Shown here one piece after another: positions 1-8,036 of a stretch of DNA of 64,000 nt. Positions within the stretch are counted from its first letter, which is position 1; each line of letters begins with the position of its first letter. The notes under the pieces are model-generated. The model made no database searches. It was given only the letters and a program-made list of their open reading frames with translations, and was not told the origin of the DNA. Made by a program: the position numbers and the translations under genes. Where the stretch lies: contig NZ_SOMN01000031.1 in the NCBI RefSeq assembly GCF_004564235.1, positions 1-64,000 on the forward strand, in the 5' to 3' direction. This DNA comes from Cohnella luojiensis (GTDB lineage: Bacteria > Bacillota > Bacilli > Paenibacillales > Paenibacillaceae).

Positions 1-2
1 CC

Positions 3-98
3 TTCAAGCCCTCCGCACGCACCCTCATGGACTACGCACTGCCTGTCAGCTATGCACTTCCGCCACCTCGCGGTATGCTGGAGACTTTCACTCCTTAG
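3..98 (+). other. Possible 3' end of an unidentified reading frame at the window edge
   Basis: A frame with no stop runs from the window edge to a TAG at 96-98 and would encode about 31 residues ending in PPPRGMLETFTP. I do not recognise the product. It may be the end of a gene lying mostly outside the window, or chance. The hairpin that follows points the other way and belongs to the minus-strand gene at 165-689. Confidence 0.2.
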
Positions 99-120
99 TC
101 GATGCGCTGCCAAGCGCACA

Positions 121-151
121 AAAAGCCAACCCGCTTTCGCTGGTTGGCCTT
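121..151 (-). terminator. Rho-independent terminator of the secreted helical protein gene
   Basis: On the minus strand a GGCCAACC...GGTTGGC stem is followed by TTTT, 14 bases past the stop codon of the 165-689 gene. Confidence 0.75.
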
Positions 152-164
152 ATCCGGTATTCCC

Positions 165-689
165 TTAAGTATTCGCCGAACCCGACAAAGCGGCTTGCAA
201 GCTTTGTTGCAGAACAAGGATGGCTTCTTTCGCCTGAATGATCTGCTCCTTCAATGAAATAATCTGCTCCAGGTTCGCGACGCCGGCAGCCGTATTCCCT
301 TCTTTTCTCGCTACCTTAACTAAGGCCCAATGCGCTTGTTTCTGAGCGCGGATCGAATTGATCGACGAATGCTGGGATTTGATTTGACCTGCCAAGTCGC
401 TAAGCGTTTCTTTCAGCGCAGCTTTCTGTTCCTGCGTTAACGCCTTGTGCGCGACCTTGTTGGAGATGCGCAACGCTTTGATCTGCGCGGTTAGAGCCTG
501 CTGCTCCGCCCTTAAGACCACCAATTGGATCTTCAAGGCTTGCGTCGCTTCTTTCCACTCCGTCTTCTGAGCCTGCTTAGTGGAATCCACGCTGCTCGTC
601 CCCGCTTCGTTCGCGGCAAACGCCGACTGTGCCGTTCCTACCGATAGTGCCAATCCAAGCATCGCTACAATTAGCTTCTTCTTCATCAT
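165..689 (-). CDS. Secreted Lys/Gln/Ala-rich helical protein
   Basis: 174 residues. The N-terminus is a typical Sec signal peptide (MMKKK, hydrophobic core, AQSAFA-A cleavage near residue 25). The mature chain is almost free of Pro, Gly and aromatic residues and rich in Ala, Gln, Lys and Leu with heptad-like spacing, so it should be a long alpha-helical or coiled-coil extracytoplasmic protein. A GGAGG lies 9 bases before the ATG at 689. It lies 71 bases downstream of a sensor kinase gene in the same orientation, so it could be the kinase's target or accessory protein, as Spy and CpxP are for envelope-stress systems. That parallel is inference from size, composition and position; no family motif was recognised. 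Confidence 0.8.
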   Translation of the reverse strand: MMKKKLIVAMLGLALSVGTAQSAFAANEAGTSSVDSTKQAQKTEWKEATQALKIQLVVLRAEQQALTAQIKALRISNKVAHKALTQEQKAALKETLSDLAGQIKSQHSSINSIRAQKQAHWALVKVARKEGNTAAGVANLEQIISLKEQIIQAKEAILVLQQSLQAALSGSANT

Positions 690-760
690 TTCATTTTCCC
701 TCCAGCGATCGAATGTTTGTTACATCCTTAACTTTAAAGGGAAAATGTATCAAAAGTTTG

Positions 761-2164
761 TCATCTCCGGACAAGAGGAAGCTCTACGTGAATTTGCGTT
801 CCTTTCCCCAGCTCCGATTCGGCTGTGATCATACCTCCATGGGCAAGCACGATGTGCCGGGAGATGGTAAGCCCGAGCCCCGAGCCCTTGAAAGTTCGGC
901 TGGATTCGGCTTTGTACAACCGCTCGAACAGATGCGGGAGATGCTCTCCCGCAATGCCTTGCCCGTTATCTTGAACGGTCAATCGAACCTTATGCGATTG
1001 ACCCTGAAGACGAACGACGACCGTTGTCCCCTTCTTGTTGTGTTCAAGCGCGTTCCCTATCAGATTGACCAAGACTTGCTTGATGCGCGAAGGGTCCGCA
1101 TGAACGAACAAGCTTTTCTCCATATCGCCGTCCGTCCGGATCATCATCCCCATGGCTTCCGCCTTCGGCCGGAATTGCTGCACCGTCTGATCTACAAGCT
1201 CGGTCAGGTCCGCTTTCTTGAATTCGAAATCTATTCGGTGCTCCTCGAAGGCGGACAGTTCATGAATGTTATCGATCAATTTGCCCAGCCTCAAGGTTTC
1301 TTCCAAGGAGAGGGCGACGAATTCCGATTGCTCTTGCTTGGTCAAAATCCCGTCAGACATCGCCTGCAAAGTCCCCCGTATGCTCGTTAACGGCGTGCGC
1401 AGCTCATGCGAGATTTCCATGATCAGGCGCCTTCTTTGCTCCTCGACCAGCTCCATTCGCTCCGCCATCTCATTAAAGGAGGAGCCCAGGCGCGCAACTT
1501 CGTCGTCGCCCCGAATCTCTACGCGGCTGGTGAAGTCTCCGCCAGCGATTGCTGCGGCCGCTTCGCCCATTCTCCTAATCGGTCTGACCATGCGGCGAGT
1601 AGCGAACCATAACAGGAGAATCAGGGGTCCCGCGCACGCCAGCGCCATTAACCAGATGCTTCTGCGGATCGGCGCCGCGATTTCCTTCACGTCCGCCGCG
1701 GGCGAGTAGATGAATGCCGAGGCAATGATCTGATTATTTTTCATGAGAGGAACACCGACGATAAGCATCTTCGCTTTGTCTTGCTTCCGGAACTTCGCGA
1801 TCCTCTCGATCCGGTTTCCTTCGTTAACGGAGACTACCCAACTCTTGATGTCAGGCCGCACTCCAACTTCGTACAAATCTCCTTTGAGATATTTTACTTT
1901 TTTCCCGAGGATGCTGATCATGACTCCGTGTTCCTGCTCGAGCCTCTTCACCTCTTTACGGAATTCGGTCATCTTGATGTTACCTTCGCGAAGCTGCACA
2001 TAAGTCTGTTCCACGGCCTTTGCGTGTTCTTCCAATTGCTTCAGGCCTTGACGGTAATAATCTCGCTGCACAAGCCAACTGACCGTAACGGTTAGAACAA
2101 GTAGAATGGCAAAACTAATGGCGACAGAAGCGGCGAGCCACTTGCGGAAAATAGAGTTCAACAT
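761..2164 (-). CDS. Membrane sensor histidine kinase (OmpR/PhoR class)
   Basis: 467 residues from the ATG at 2164, which overlaps the TGA of the response regulator by one base (TGATG) with GAGGTGG upstream. Residues 9-31 are the first membrane segment, about 32-165 the extracellular sensor, 169-188 the second membrane segment, 187-240 a HAMP domain. The H-box ISHELRTPLTSIR carries the phosphorylatable His253. N-box (NLIGNALEHN), DNGQGI and GSGLGL mark an intact ATP-binding domain. The frame runs open 44 codons further upstream inside the regulator gene, but the coupled start is better supported. It autophosphorylates and passes phosphate to the partner encoded just upstream. The signal is unknown; the closeness to a secreted helical protein hints at envelope stress. 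Confidence 0.92.
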   Translation of the reverse strand: MLNSIFRKWLAASVAISFAILLVLTVTVSWLVQRDYYRQGLKQLEEHAKAVEQTYVQLREGNIKMTEFRKEVKRLEQEHGVMISILGKKVKYLKGDLYEVGVRPDIKSWVVSVNEGNRIERIAKFRKQDKAKMLIVGVPLMKNNQIIASAFIYSPAADVKEIAAPIRRSIWLMALACAGPLILLLWFATRRMVRPIRRMGEAAAAIAGGDFTSRVEIRGDDEVARLGSSFNEMAERMELVEEQRRRLIMEISHELRTPLTSIRGTLQAMSDGILTKQEQSEFVALSLEETLRLGKLIDNIHELSAFEEHRIDFEFKKADLTELVDQTVQQFRPKAEAMGMMIRTDGDMEKSLFVHADPSRIKQVLVNLIGNALEHNKKGTTVVVRLQGQSHKVRLTVQDNGQGIAGEHLPHLFERLYKAESSRTFKGSGLGLTISRHIVLAHGGMITAESELGKGTQIHVELPLVRR

Positions 2165-2877
2165 CACGGAGCCACCTCGAACTTGTACCCCACTCCCCAT
2201 ACGGTCGTGAGGTTCCATCCGTCTCCCGTTCCTAATTTGCGCCGAATTCGTTGTATGTATAAATCCACGACCCGGTCTTCTCCGTTGAAATCCCATCCCC
2301 AGATCTGAGAGATAAGGTCCTCCCGAGAGAACACCTTGCCCGGACGTTCTATTAAGAATGCCAGAAGCTCGAATTCGCGCCGCGCAAGGCTGATCTGTTC
2401 CGAGTTCACCAACACCGTATAGGACTCCATCCGCAAAGCGAGGTTGCCGATGATCCTTTCATCAAGGTGATTTTCTTTGGCAATGGCGGGCACCCGAGCC
2501 GATCTTCTGATGACGGAATCTATCCGCGCCAGGAGCTCGTTGGGGTCGAAGGGCTTCACCAAGTAATCATCGGCCCCCATGCGGAGACCCTCGATTCGCT
2601 CATGAACTTCTCCGCGCGCGGTTAACATGATAATGGGGGTTTGATCGTTGCTTTCCCTAAGCTGCCTGCAGACTGCCCATCCATCTATCTTAGGCAACAT
2701 GAGATCGAGCACCGCTAGCTCGTAGCTTTCGGACCTGAGCTTATCCAAAGCGGTTCGTCCATCGTAAGCCTCTTCGACGTCATAGCCGTTCTTGGTTAAA
2801 TATAATTTCGTGATCTTTACGATGGAAGGGTCATCATCGACGATAAGAATTCGTTTCTTGATTATTGCCGCCCCCAA
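2164..2877 (-). CDS. OmpR/PhoB-family response regulator
   Basis: 237 residues from a TTG start at 2877 preceded by GAGGT. The receiver domain (about 8-120) has the acidic cluster Asp14-16, phosphoacceptor Asp58 in LAVLDLMLPK, and the conserved Lys in DDYLVKPFDP. The C-terminal winged helix (about 140-237) ends in RRKLG...VWGVGYKFE, the signature of OmpR-type DNA-binding domains. First gene of the two-gene operon with the kinase. Targets are not visible here; the helical secreted protein gene downstream is a reasonable candidate. Confidence 0.93.
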   Translation of the reverse strand: MGAAIIKKRILIVDDDPSIVKITKLYLTKNGYDVEEAYDGRTALDKLRSESYELAVLDLMLPKIDGWAVCRQLRESNDQTPIIMLTARGEVHERIEGLRMGADDYLVKPFDPNELLARIDSVIRRSARVPAIAKENHLDERIIGNLALRMESYTVLVNSEQISLARREFELLAFLIERPGKVFSREDLISQIWGWDFNGEDRVVDLYIQRIRRKLGTGDGWNLTTVWGVGYKFEVAP

Positions 2878-2910
2878 TTCAATCTACCTCGTCTTTTCGT
2901 CAATTATAAC

Positions 2911-3639
2911 CTAGACCCATTCGGACGCGATATCCTTTAATATCACGCTTAATCCATCCGGATCGCTGAGCATCGGCATATGCCCCGTATTTAGAGTAAC
3001 GACTCTCTCCGGAGAAAGATTCCGAATCATTCTGTCCTGCAATGGCTGTCCGAATTCCTTGTCATTGGTTAGCTTCACGTACAGCCTCGGCACTTCAGGC
3101 AGCACCGCTTTTACCGAATCGGTATATACCCTCACCGACTCCGGAACGAATCTTTGAATGATTTCATCAACCTGTTCCAAAGAGAGATCATTGCATAATC
3201 CCGCTCGGATAGCGGACTCGGGCGGTTTGGTTCCCGCTAGGCGCAAAATAATCGACATCAGCAGCCTCTTAGGCAGAGGTAATATGGAGAGGAACGAACC
3301 GCCTTTGTTCGGAATGGCTGCGCCAACCGCCACGAATCCCGCCAACCTTTCGGAAAATAGTTCCGCAGCCTGAAGCGCGACGACTCCCCCCAACGAATGC
3401 GCCACGATTATGAATCTCTTTACCTCCCACTCCTTGATCTGCCTTTGGACGTCCTTGGCGTAATCGTGTAATGTTAGCTCGCGCCTCGACTCCATGGCCG
3501 ATTGCCGTAACGGAAAATCCACTAGCAAGCGGGGACGATCAAGACTTTCCGCGACCCTCTTCCAGATCCGGCCTTCCAGACCGGCCCCATGAATGAATAC
3601 GAACCCGATCTTCTCTTTTATCGACTCTGCATTTCCCAC
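2911..3639 (-). CDS. Alpha/beta-fold hydrolase
   Basis: About 242 residues. The frame is open from a GTG at 3648, but GGAGG sits directly on that codon; the GTG at 3639 is 9 bases from GGAGG and is the better start. Motifs of the esterase/lipase-like fold are present: oxyanion loop FIHGAG, nucleophile elbow AHSLGG, a late Asp in LTNDKEFG and the catalytic His in NTGHMPMLS. The substrate cannot be told from the sequence. It is transcribed divergently from a WYL-type regulator with 115 bp between the starts and a perfect inverted repeat in the gap, so this gene is a likely target of that regulator. Confidence 0.85.
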   Translation of the reverse strand: MGNAESIKEKIGFVFIHGAGLEGRIWKRVAESLDRPRLLVDFPLRQSAMESRRELTLHDYAKDVQRQIKEWEVKRFIIVAHSLGGVVALQAAELFSERLAGFVAVGAAIPNKGGSFLSILPLPKRLLMSIILRLAGTKPPESAIRAGLCNDLSLEQVDEIIQRFVPESVRVYTDSVKAVLPEVPRLYVKLTNDKEFGQPLQDRMIRNLSPERVVTLNTGHMPMLSDPDGLSVILKDIASEWV

Positions 3640-3692
3640 CTGAATCACCCTCCATAAGTTACTTCCTTATAAAGCCATTATGACAGTTAAAT

Positions 3693-3709
3693 AAGACAGT
3701 TTATGTCTT
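3693..3709. promoter_or_regulatory. Inverted repeat in the hydrolase/WYL-regulator divergent promoter
   Basis: AAGACA-N5-TGTCTT is a perfect 6-bp inverted repeat; GACAGT also occurs 12 bases upstream as a direct repeat. A TACAAT at 3720-3725 could be the -10 of the rightward promoter. Candidate operator for the WYL regulator or its rival; no binding data. Confidence 0.45.
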
Positions 3710-3753
3710 GTTTACATGATACAATAAAAAAAACTCGAGGGGAGCCGAGGCTT

Positions 3754-4695
3754 ATGTTGAAATCGCAAAGGCTGATCCGGATGATCATGATGATCAACGC
3801 CAAGAAGTCCTTCACCGTTCAAGAGCTGGCGGATGACTTCGGGTTGTCCACCCGGACGATCACCAGGGATTTGCAAGAGCTAAGCGAGCTTGGCGTCCCC
3901 ATCTACTCCGTTCAAGGCCGCGGAGGCGGCTATCGGCTGCTGCAGGAAAGGTTGCTTCCTCCCATCACGTTTACGGAAAGCGAAGCCGTTGCCATATTCA
4001 TCTCCTGTCAATCTTTGAAGCAGCTGAGCGCGCTGCCCTTCGATGATGGAGCCGAATCCGCGCTGCATAAGTTCTATCACTACCTTCCTGCGGACAGCAA
4101 GGAGCAAATCGACCGGCTTAAAGATAGGGTAGCGATTATTAGCCCCCAGCGTTCGATGAACCCGGAATGCCTTCGAACGCTCATGCAGGCGATTATGGTC
4201 CGCAGCGCGGCAACCATTGAATACCGATCCGTCCACCTTGTAGAGAAACGAGATATTCAACCAATAGGTCTATATGAGAGCGACGGTTATTGGTATTGTC
4301 CGGCTTATTGCTTCCTTCGCGAGGACTATAGGCTGTTCCGCGCGGATCGCGTACTCTCCGCGTCCCTGAACGAAACGATCCCCTGCCGGGACGATGTCGA
4401 ACAGAGAACCTTGTGGAATGCCCCGCCTCGGAAGGAATCGGAACAAGTTTCCTTTATCATAGAGCTTGCGCCAGGCGGTGTGCATACGCTGCAATCCGAC
4501 GTTTGGTTCAGCAAGTTTATCCACCTGCATGAGGATGGCAGCGGGACGGCTTCTCTTGAAATCGCCGCGGAGAAAATACCCTTTTACGCCGATATGGCAT
4601 GGAATTTAGGCGAGGATGCGCAGGTTGTTGCGCCGCTTGAGGCCGTGGAATACATCAAGAGGAAAATCGAAGCCTTGCGGCTGAAGTATGCGTAA
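3754..4695 (+). CDS. YafY-type HTH/WYL-domain transcriptional regulator
   Basis: 313 residues from the ATG at 3754, with GAGGGGAG 9 bases upstream; the frame is open 17 codons further 5' but without a ribosome site. Residues 5-60 form an HTH_11 helix-turn-helix (VQELADDFGLSTRTITRDLQ). A WYL sensing domain spans about 135-200 (IQPIGLYESDGYWY) and the C-terminal WCX region follows. YafY-family proteins are usually local regulators controlled by small ligands or nucleotides. The divergent hydrolase and the decayed GyrI-like gene just downstream are its likely former or present targets. GyrI-like small-molecule-binding proteins are common partners of such regulators. Confidence 0.9.
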   Translation: MLKSQRLIRMIMMINAKKSFTVQELADDFGLSTRTITRDLQELSELGVPIYSVQGRGGGYRLLQERLLPPITFTESEAVAIFISCQSLKQLSALPFDDGAESALHKFYHYLPADSKEQIDRLKDRVAIISPQRSMNPECLRTLMQAIMVRSAATIEYRSVHLVEKRDIQPIGLYESDGYWYCPAYCFLREDYRLFRADRVLSASLNETIPCRDDVEQRTLWNAPPRKESEQVSFIIELAPGGVHTLQSDVWFSKFIHLHEDGSGTASLEIAAEKIPFYADMAWNLGEDAQVVAPLEAVEYIKRKIEALRLKYA

Positions 4696-4728
4696 TCCCG
4701 GTGTCGGAAAAGGGATTAACCGCGGCAA

Positions 4729-4926
4729 GTTGATTCCAGTCACGTGTGGGATAATGAACAGATGCGCGAAACACCTCTTCCAAGTTGAGTGCCATTAGCG
4801 TTGACGATCGGCTGTTCGGAGTCTGTCTAGACATGCAACCGAATATGGAAGATTTCAATTACATGATCGCAAGCAAGGCAGACCCGGCTGCCAGTACGAG
4901 GTTTGGATTCCGATTGTGAAGAAATA
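4729..4926 (+). pseudogene. Decayed GyrI-like (AraC effector-binding fold) gene with internal deletion
   Basis: Frames downstream of the WYL regulator read DRLFGVCLDMQPN and DFNYMIASKADPA, the middle of a GyrI-like small-molecule-binding protein. After a frame change they read YEVWIPIVKK followed by TAA at 4924-4926, the usual C-terminus of that family. The residues that normally lie between these blocks, including the PAGTWAVF-type segment, are missing. The 5' part has in-frame stops. So an internal stretch was lost and the rest fused out of frame. Family assignment is from motif memory. Confidence 0.6.
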
Positions 4927-4935
4927 AAGAAAAGC

Positions 4936-4984
4936 AAGAAGCCTTCAATCCCACTGGGTAACCGGTGGGGTTGAAGGCTTCTTC
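4936..4984. terminator. Bidirectional terminator
   Basis: Long stem GAAGCCTTCAA...TTGAAGGCTTC with a CCCAC/GTGGG upper stem. It lies between the convergent GyrI remnant and the SLH gene and can serve both strands. Confidence 0.8.
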
Positions 4985-5011
4985 GCTTAAGGCACCAGAA
5001 CGATTAATAAT

Positions 5012-5689
5012 TTACTCGCCTTGTGCCGGCGTTGGAGCAGGATGCGCCTCGATATATTGGAGCGCATTATAGATAAGCTCGGCTGACTCCGCACGGGTGA
5101 TTTCATCCTTTGGATTGAAATTACCTTCGGCATCTAAATTTGCAATTTTGAGGACTAAAGCACGTTGGACCGAACCGTCATAATCGATCGTCAGATCGGC
5201 TTGATCTCCGATTTCAACCGGCATAAGCTTGATCATCGGGAGGTTGCTATGCTTCTCGATAGCCAAGATAAGCTGATGCGTGAACTCTTCCCGCGTCCAT
5301 AGCTTGTCCGGGTCTAGGTCGGCAGACAAGCCTATGTCGTTAACGGCTGCAATAATCAATGCATTTTCATACCAAGCGTCGTTATTGGCGTTAGCGAAAT
5401 AATCCGTTGCTTGAGGCTCTTTAATGAATCTAACCGTATCAATGTTCAGTCCGAGGGCATTTACGATAAGCTGAACGCCTTGGGCTGCCGTTATCGTTGC
5501 ATTAGGCAAGAAACGAGTGGAACTAACCCCATGCACGTAGCCCTTCTGCTGCAAGGTGATAATCTTATCCTTCGTTGCAATATTACCTAGATCGTTGAAG
5601 GAAGGGGCCGCAGCAAAGCTTTGCGATGCAAAGGTTAGCGTCAGAACGGTAGCCGCGGAAACTGTGAACATCTTTAATGACTTCTTCAT
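5012..5689 (-). CDS. Secreted S-layer-homology (SLH) domain protein
   Basis: 225 residues from the ATG at 5689 (GAGGTGAAGAG upstream); the longer frame to 5782 has no ribosome site. A signal peptide ending ASQSFAAA is followed by three degenerate SLH repeats. The first is around residues 30-80 (FNDLGN...FLPNATITAAQGVQLIVNAL), the second around 90-145 (DKLWTREEFTHQL), and the third around 170-215 (FNPKDEITRAESAELIYNAL). SLH domains bind pyruvylated secondary cell-wall polymers, so it should sit on the cell surface. No catalytic domain is attached, which is usual for small Paenibacillus SLH proteins. Confidence 0.85.
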   Translation of the reverse strand: MKKSLKMFTVSAATVLTLTFASQSFAAAPSFNDLGNIATKDKIITLQQKGYVHGVSSTRFLPNATITAAQGVQLIVNALGLNIDTVRFIKEPQATDYFANANNDAWYENALIIAAVNDIGLSADLDPDKLWTREEFTHQLILAIEKHSNLPMIKLMPVEIGDQADLTIDYDGSVQRALVLKIANLDAEGNFNPKDEITRAESAELIYNALQYIEAHPAPTPAQGE

Positions 5690-6198
5690 CTCTTCACCTC
5701 GTGATAGTATTTTGTGGCATGATTGCCAATCAAATACCCAAACGAGATCATATGAAGAAAGGTTGCAGGATTTGTTATGCAAGCTTAAATTTTGTTAGTT
5801 ACATTCTAAACTTATCTTGCCCCTCCGCAGTCGCACCGAGCCGAATTATCGAAGGAACTTAGCTAACTCTTCCCTCTGATATCGAACCCAGCCGAGATGG
5901 TAACGAAACTTTACTAACTCGCCCCTGCGCAGTCGAACCTAGCCGAGATAGTAATGAAAGTTTGCTAACTCGCCCCTGCGCAGTCGAACCCAGCCGAGAT
6001 GGTAACGAAACTTTACTAACTCGCCCTTGCGCAGTCGAACCTAGCCGAGATAGTAACGAAATCTTACTAACTCTTCCCTCCGCAGTCGAATCGTGCCGAG
6101 ATGGTAACGAAATCTTACTAACTCACCCCTCCGCAGTCGCACCGAGCCGAATAGTAACGAAACCGTACTAACTCCGCGGACTCGATGCAAAATAAAAC
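5690..6198. repeat. 51-bp tandem repeat array, about seven units
   Basis: From about 5820 to 6177 seven imperfect copies follow one another exactly 51 bp apart (unit starts near 5820, 5871, 5922, 5973, 6024, 6075, 6126). Each has CCCCTGCGCAGTCGAAC, then AGCCGAGATGGTAACGAAA, then TTACTAACTC. Because 51 is divisible by 3 one frame stays open through the array, giving a 17-residue repeat. There is no ribosome site or conserved start, so I do not call it a gene. The stretch 5690-5820 is the upstream region of the SLH gene; nothing else was recognised there. Confidence 0.85.
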
Positions 6199-6241
6199 GA
6201 GACAGCCCCACGAGAAGTTCTTATCTCGTGGGGCTGTCTCT
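6199..6241 (-). terminator. Terminator of the TrpXYZ-type operon
   Basis: Perfect 17-bp stem GAGACAGCCCCACGAGA/TCTCGTGGGGCTGTCTC, followed on the minus strand by GTTTTATTTT, 12 bases after the ATPase stop codon. The arm contains the GGGGCTGTCTC word that also ends the composite repeat elements elsewhere in the window. Confidence 0.85.
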
Positions 6242-6253
6242 GTATCCGCTTGA

Positions 6254-7048
6254 CTATCCGAGGACGATTCGATCGTCCGCTAATTGTTGTCCGCTGATCT
6301 GCTGGAATTCGCCGAGCAGCTGCGAGACGGTCAAGTTCTTCTTCCGATCATGAGGAATGTCCAAGATGATCTTTCCTTTATCCATCATGATCAACCGGTT
6401 CCCAAGACGGATGGCCTGCTCCATGTTGTGGGTGACCATGAGCGTGGTTAATTTCATCTCTCGGACGATTTCTTCCGTCAAGCGGGTGATCAATTCAGCT
6501 CTTGCAGGATCCAATGCAGCCGTATGTTCATCAAGGAGCAGGATTTGCGGCTTCGTGAACGTAGCCATCAGCAAGCTGAGCGCCTGCCGCTCCCCTCCCG
6601 ACAATAATCCGACTTTGGCGCTTAGGCGGTTTTCCAACCCGATGCCTAGTCGTTGAAGCTGTTCGTGGAACAACATGCGTTTGGCCGAAGTGACGCCCAA
6701 ACTAAAGCCCCGCTTCTGTCCGCGTTTGTAAGCCATAGCCAGATTCTCCTCGATGGACATACGCGGAGCGGTTCCGGCCATCGGGTCCTGGAATACGCGC
6801 CCGATCCAACGGCTTCTCTCATATTCCGGAAGCTGCTGGATCGCGTTGCCTTCGATTCGCACCTCGCCGATATCCGGCTTCATTACGCCGGAGATGATAT
6901 TCATCAAAGTAGATTTTCCTGCGCCGTTGCTGCCGATTACCGTAATAAATTCTCCTGAATTACAGGTTAAATTGGCGTTCATCAGTGCCACTTTCTCATC
7001 AGGAGTTCCGGGATTAAACAATTTAGATACATTCTTAAGCTCCAGCAC
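6254..7048 (-). CDS. ABC transporter ATP-binding protein, TrpZ-type
   Basis: 264 residues from a GTG at 7048 placed directly after the TAG of the permease gene, with GGGGG about 10 bases upstream. Walker A is GSNGAGKST (39-47), the signature is LSGGERQA (near 154) and Walker B is ILLLDEHTAALDP; the switch His is in VTHNMEQA. It powers the importer formed with the next two genes upstream. Together with an ABC_sub_bind-type lipoprotein and a LivH-like permease this is the trpXYZ/YtmN-like arrangement of Firmicutes. In streptococci such systems are linked to tryptophan uptake, but the substrate here is not proven by the sequence. Confidence 0.88.
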   Translation of the reverse strand: MLELKNVSKLFNPGTPDEKVALMNANLTCNSGEFITVIGSNGAGKSTLMNIISGVMKPDIGEVRIEGNAIQQLPEYERSRWIGRVFQDPMAGTAPRMSIEENLAMAYKRGQKRGFSLGVTSAKRMLFHEQLQRLGIGLENRLSAKVGLLSGGERQALSLLMATFTKPQILLLDEHTAALDPARAELITRLTEEIVREMKLTTLMVTHNMEQAIRLGNRLIMMDKGKIILDIPHDRKKNLTVSQLLGEFQQISGQQLADDRIVLG

Positions 7049-7975
7049 CTAGGATTTACCCCCTTTATCCATCGCCGGTATCGCCAACAATTCAGCTGAA
7101 CGCTTACGTGCAAGGCTTCTTTGCTTGTAAGTCCGCCGAACGGTAGGAACAACGAGAGCAATGATAACGATGAGAGCTGTAATCATCTTCAAATCGGAGG
7201 CTTCCAGCAATTCTACGCGCAAAGCAAGCGCGATCACGATTCGGTACACGATGGAACCCATAACAACCGCAAGGGTCGCTATGATAACCGTTCTTGCTCC
7301 GAATATCGCTTCCCCGATGATGACCGATGCCAACCCGATGACGATCATTCCGACCCCCATGGTACTATCGGCAAATCCCCCCTGTTGTGCGATCAACGCG
7401 CCGGAAACCGCAACCAGCCCGTTGGACAAGCTTATGCCAATAACGGTAGTCGTATCCGTGTTAGACCCAAGGCTGCGTATCATTTTGGAATTATCGCCAG
7501 TCGCTCTTAACGCAAGCCCCAAGTCGGTGTGTAGAAATGCGTCTAACAGCAGCTTAACGATTAATACGGCAACGAGTAATACTAGGATGAAAAGACCTAT
7601 AGGTTTTGCGATCGGAGAAAGCAATGTATCCATGTTCACTATAGAAACATTGGGCTTGCCCATTATCCTAATATTGATGGAATAGAGGGCGATCATCATT
7701 AATATTCCGGCAAGAAGCCCGTTTATTTTCCCTTTCGTGTGAAGCAGACCCGTGCAGGCACCCGCGGCGAGCCCTCCAACAAATGCGCCCAAAGTAGCAA
7801 GCCAAGGGCTGTATCCTTGGGTAATCATAACCGCCGCTATCGCGCCGCCCGTCGCGAAGCTGCCGTCTACGGTCAAGTCCGGAAAATCCAAGATGCGAAA
7901 AGTAATGTAAACTCCAAGCGCCATTAAGGCATAAATAAGCCCCAGTGCGATGGCTCCGTATATGGAATCAAGCAT
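7049..7975 (-). CDS. ABC transporter permease, TrpY-type (branched-chain permease family)
   Basis: 308 residues, very hydrophobic, with about eight to nine membrane segments. The N-terminal GLIYALMALGVYITFRILDF and the LTVDGSF block are typical of this subfamily of the LivH/M fold. The loop LGLALRATGDNSKMIRSLG is the cytoplasmic coupling region that contacts the ATPase. ATG at 7975 with GGAGGATAGAAC upstream. It sits 61 bp after the binding-protein gene and abuts the ATPase gene, so the three are one operon. Confidence 0.88.
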   Translation of the reverse strand: MLDSIYGAIALGLIYALMALGVYITFRILDFPDLTVDGSFATGGAIAAVMITQGYSPWLATLGAFVGGLAAGACTGLLHTKGKINGLLAGILMMIALYSINIRIMGKPNVSIVNMDTLLSPIAKPIGLFILVLLVAVLIVKLLLDAFLHTDLGLALRATGDNSKMIRSLGSNTDTTTVIGISLSNGLVAVSGALIAQQGGFADSTMGVGMIVIGLASVIIGEAIFGARTVIIATLAVVMGSIVYRIVIALALRVELLEASDLKMITALIVIIALVVPTVRRTYKQRSLARKRSAELLAIPAMDKGGKS

Positions 7976-8036
7976 GTTCTATCCTCCTAAAGAGAAAAAC
8001 GGAGCGAACGACAGGAGTCGTCCACCCCGATTTCCA

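Noticed and set aside
629-1390. Long plus-strand frame opposite the sensor kinase
   Set aside because: Antisense shadow of a clearly coding kinase gene; no ribosome site or recognisable domain.
5962-6171. 69-codon frame with a 17-residue repeat inside the array
   Set aside because: It stays open only because the period is divisible by three; no ribosome site, signal or conserved start.
5820-6177. Tandem array as a CRISPR locus
   Set aside because: Units follow each other without unique spacers, the period is fixed at 51 bp, units diverge throughout, and no cas gene is present.
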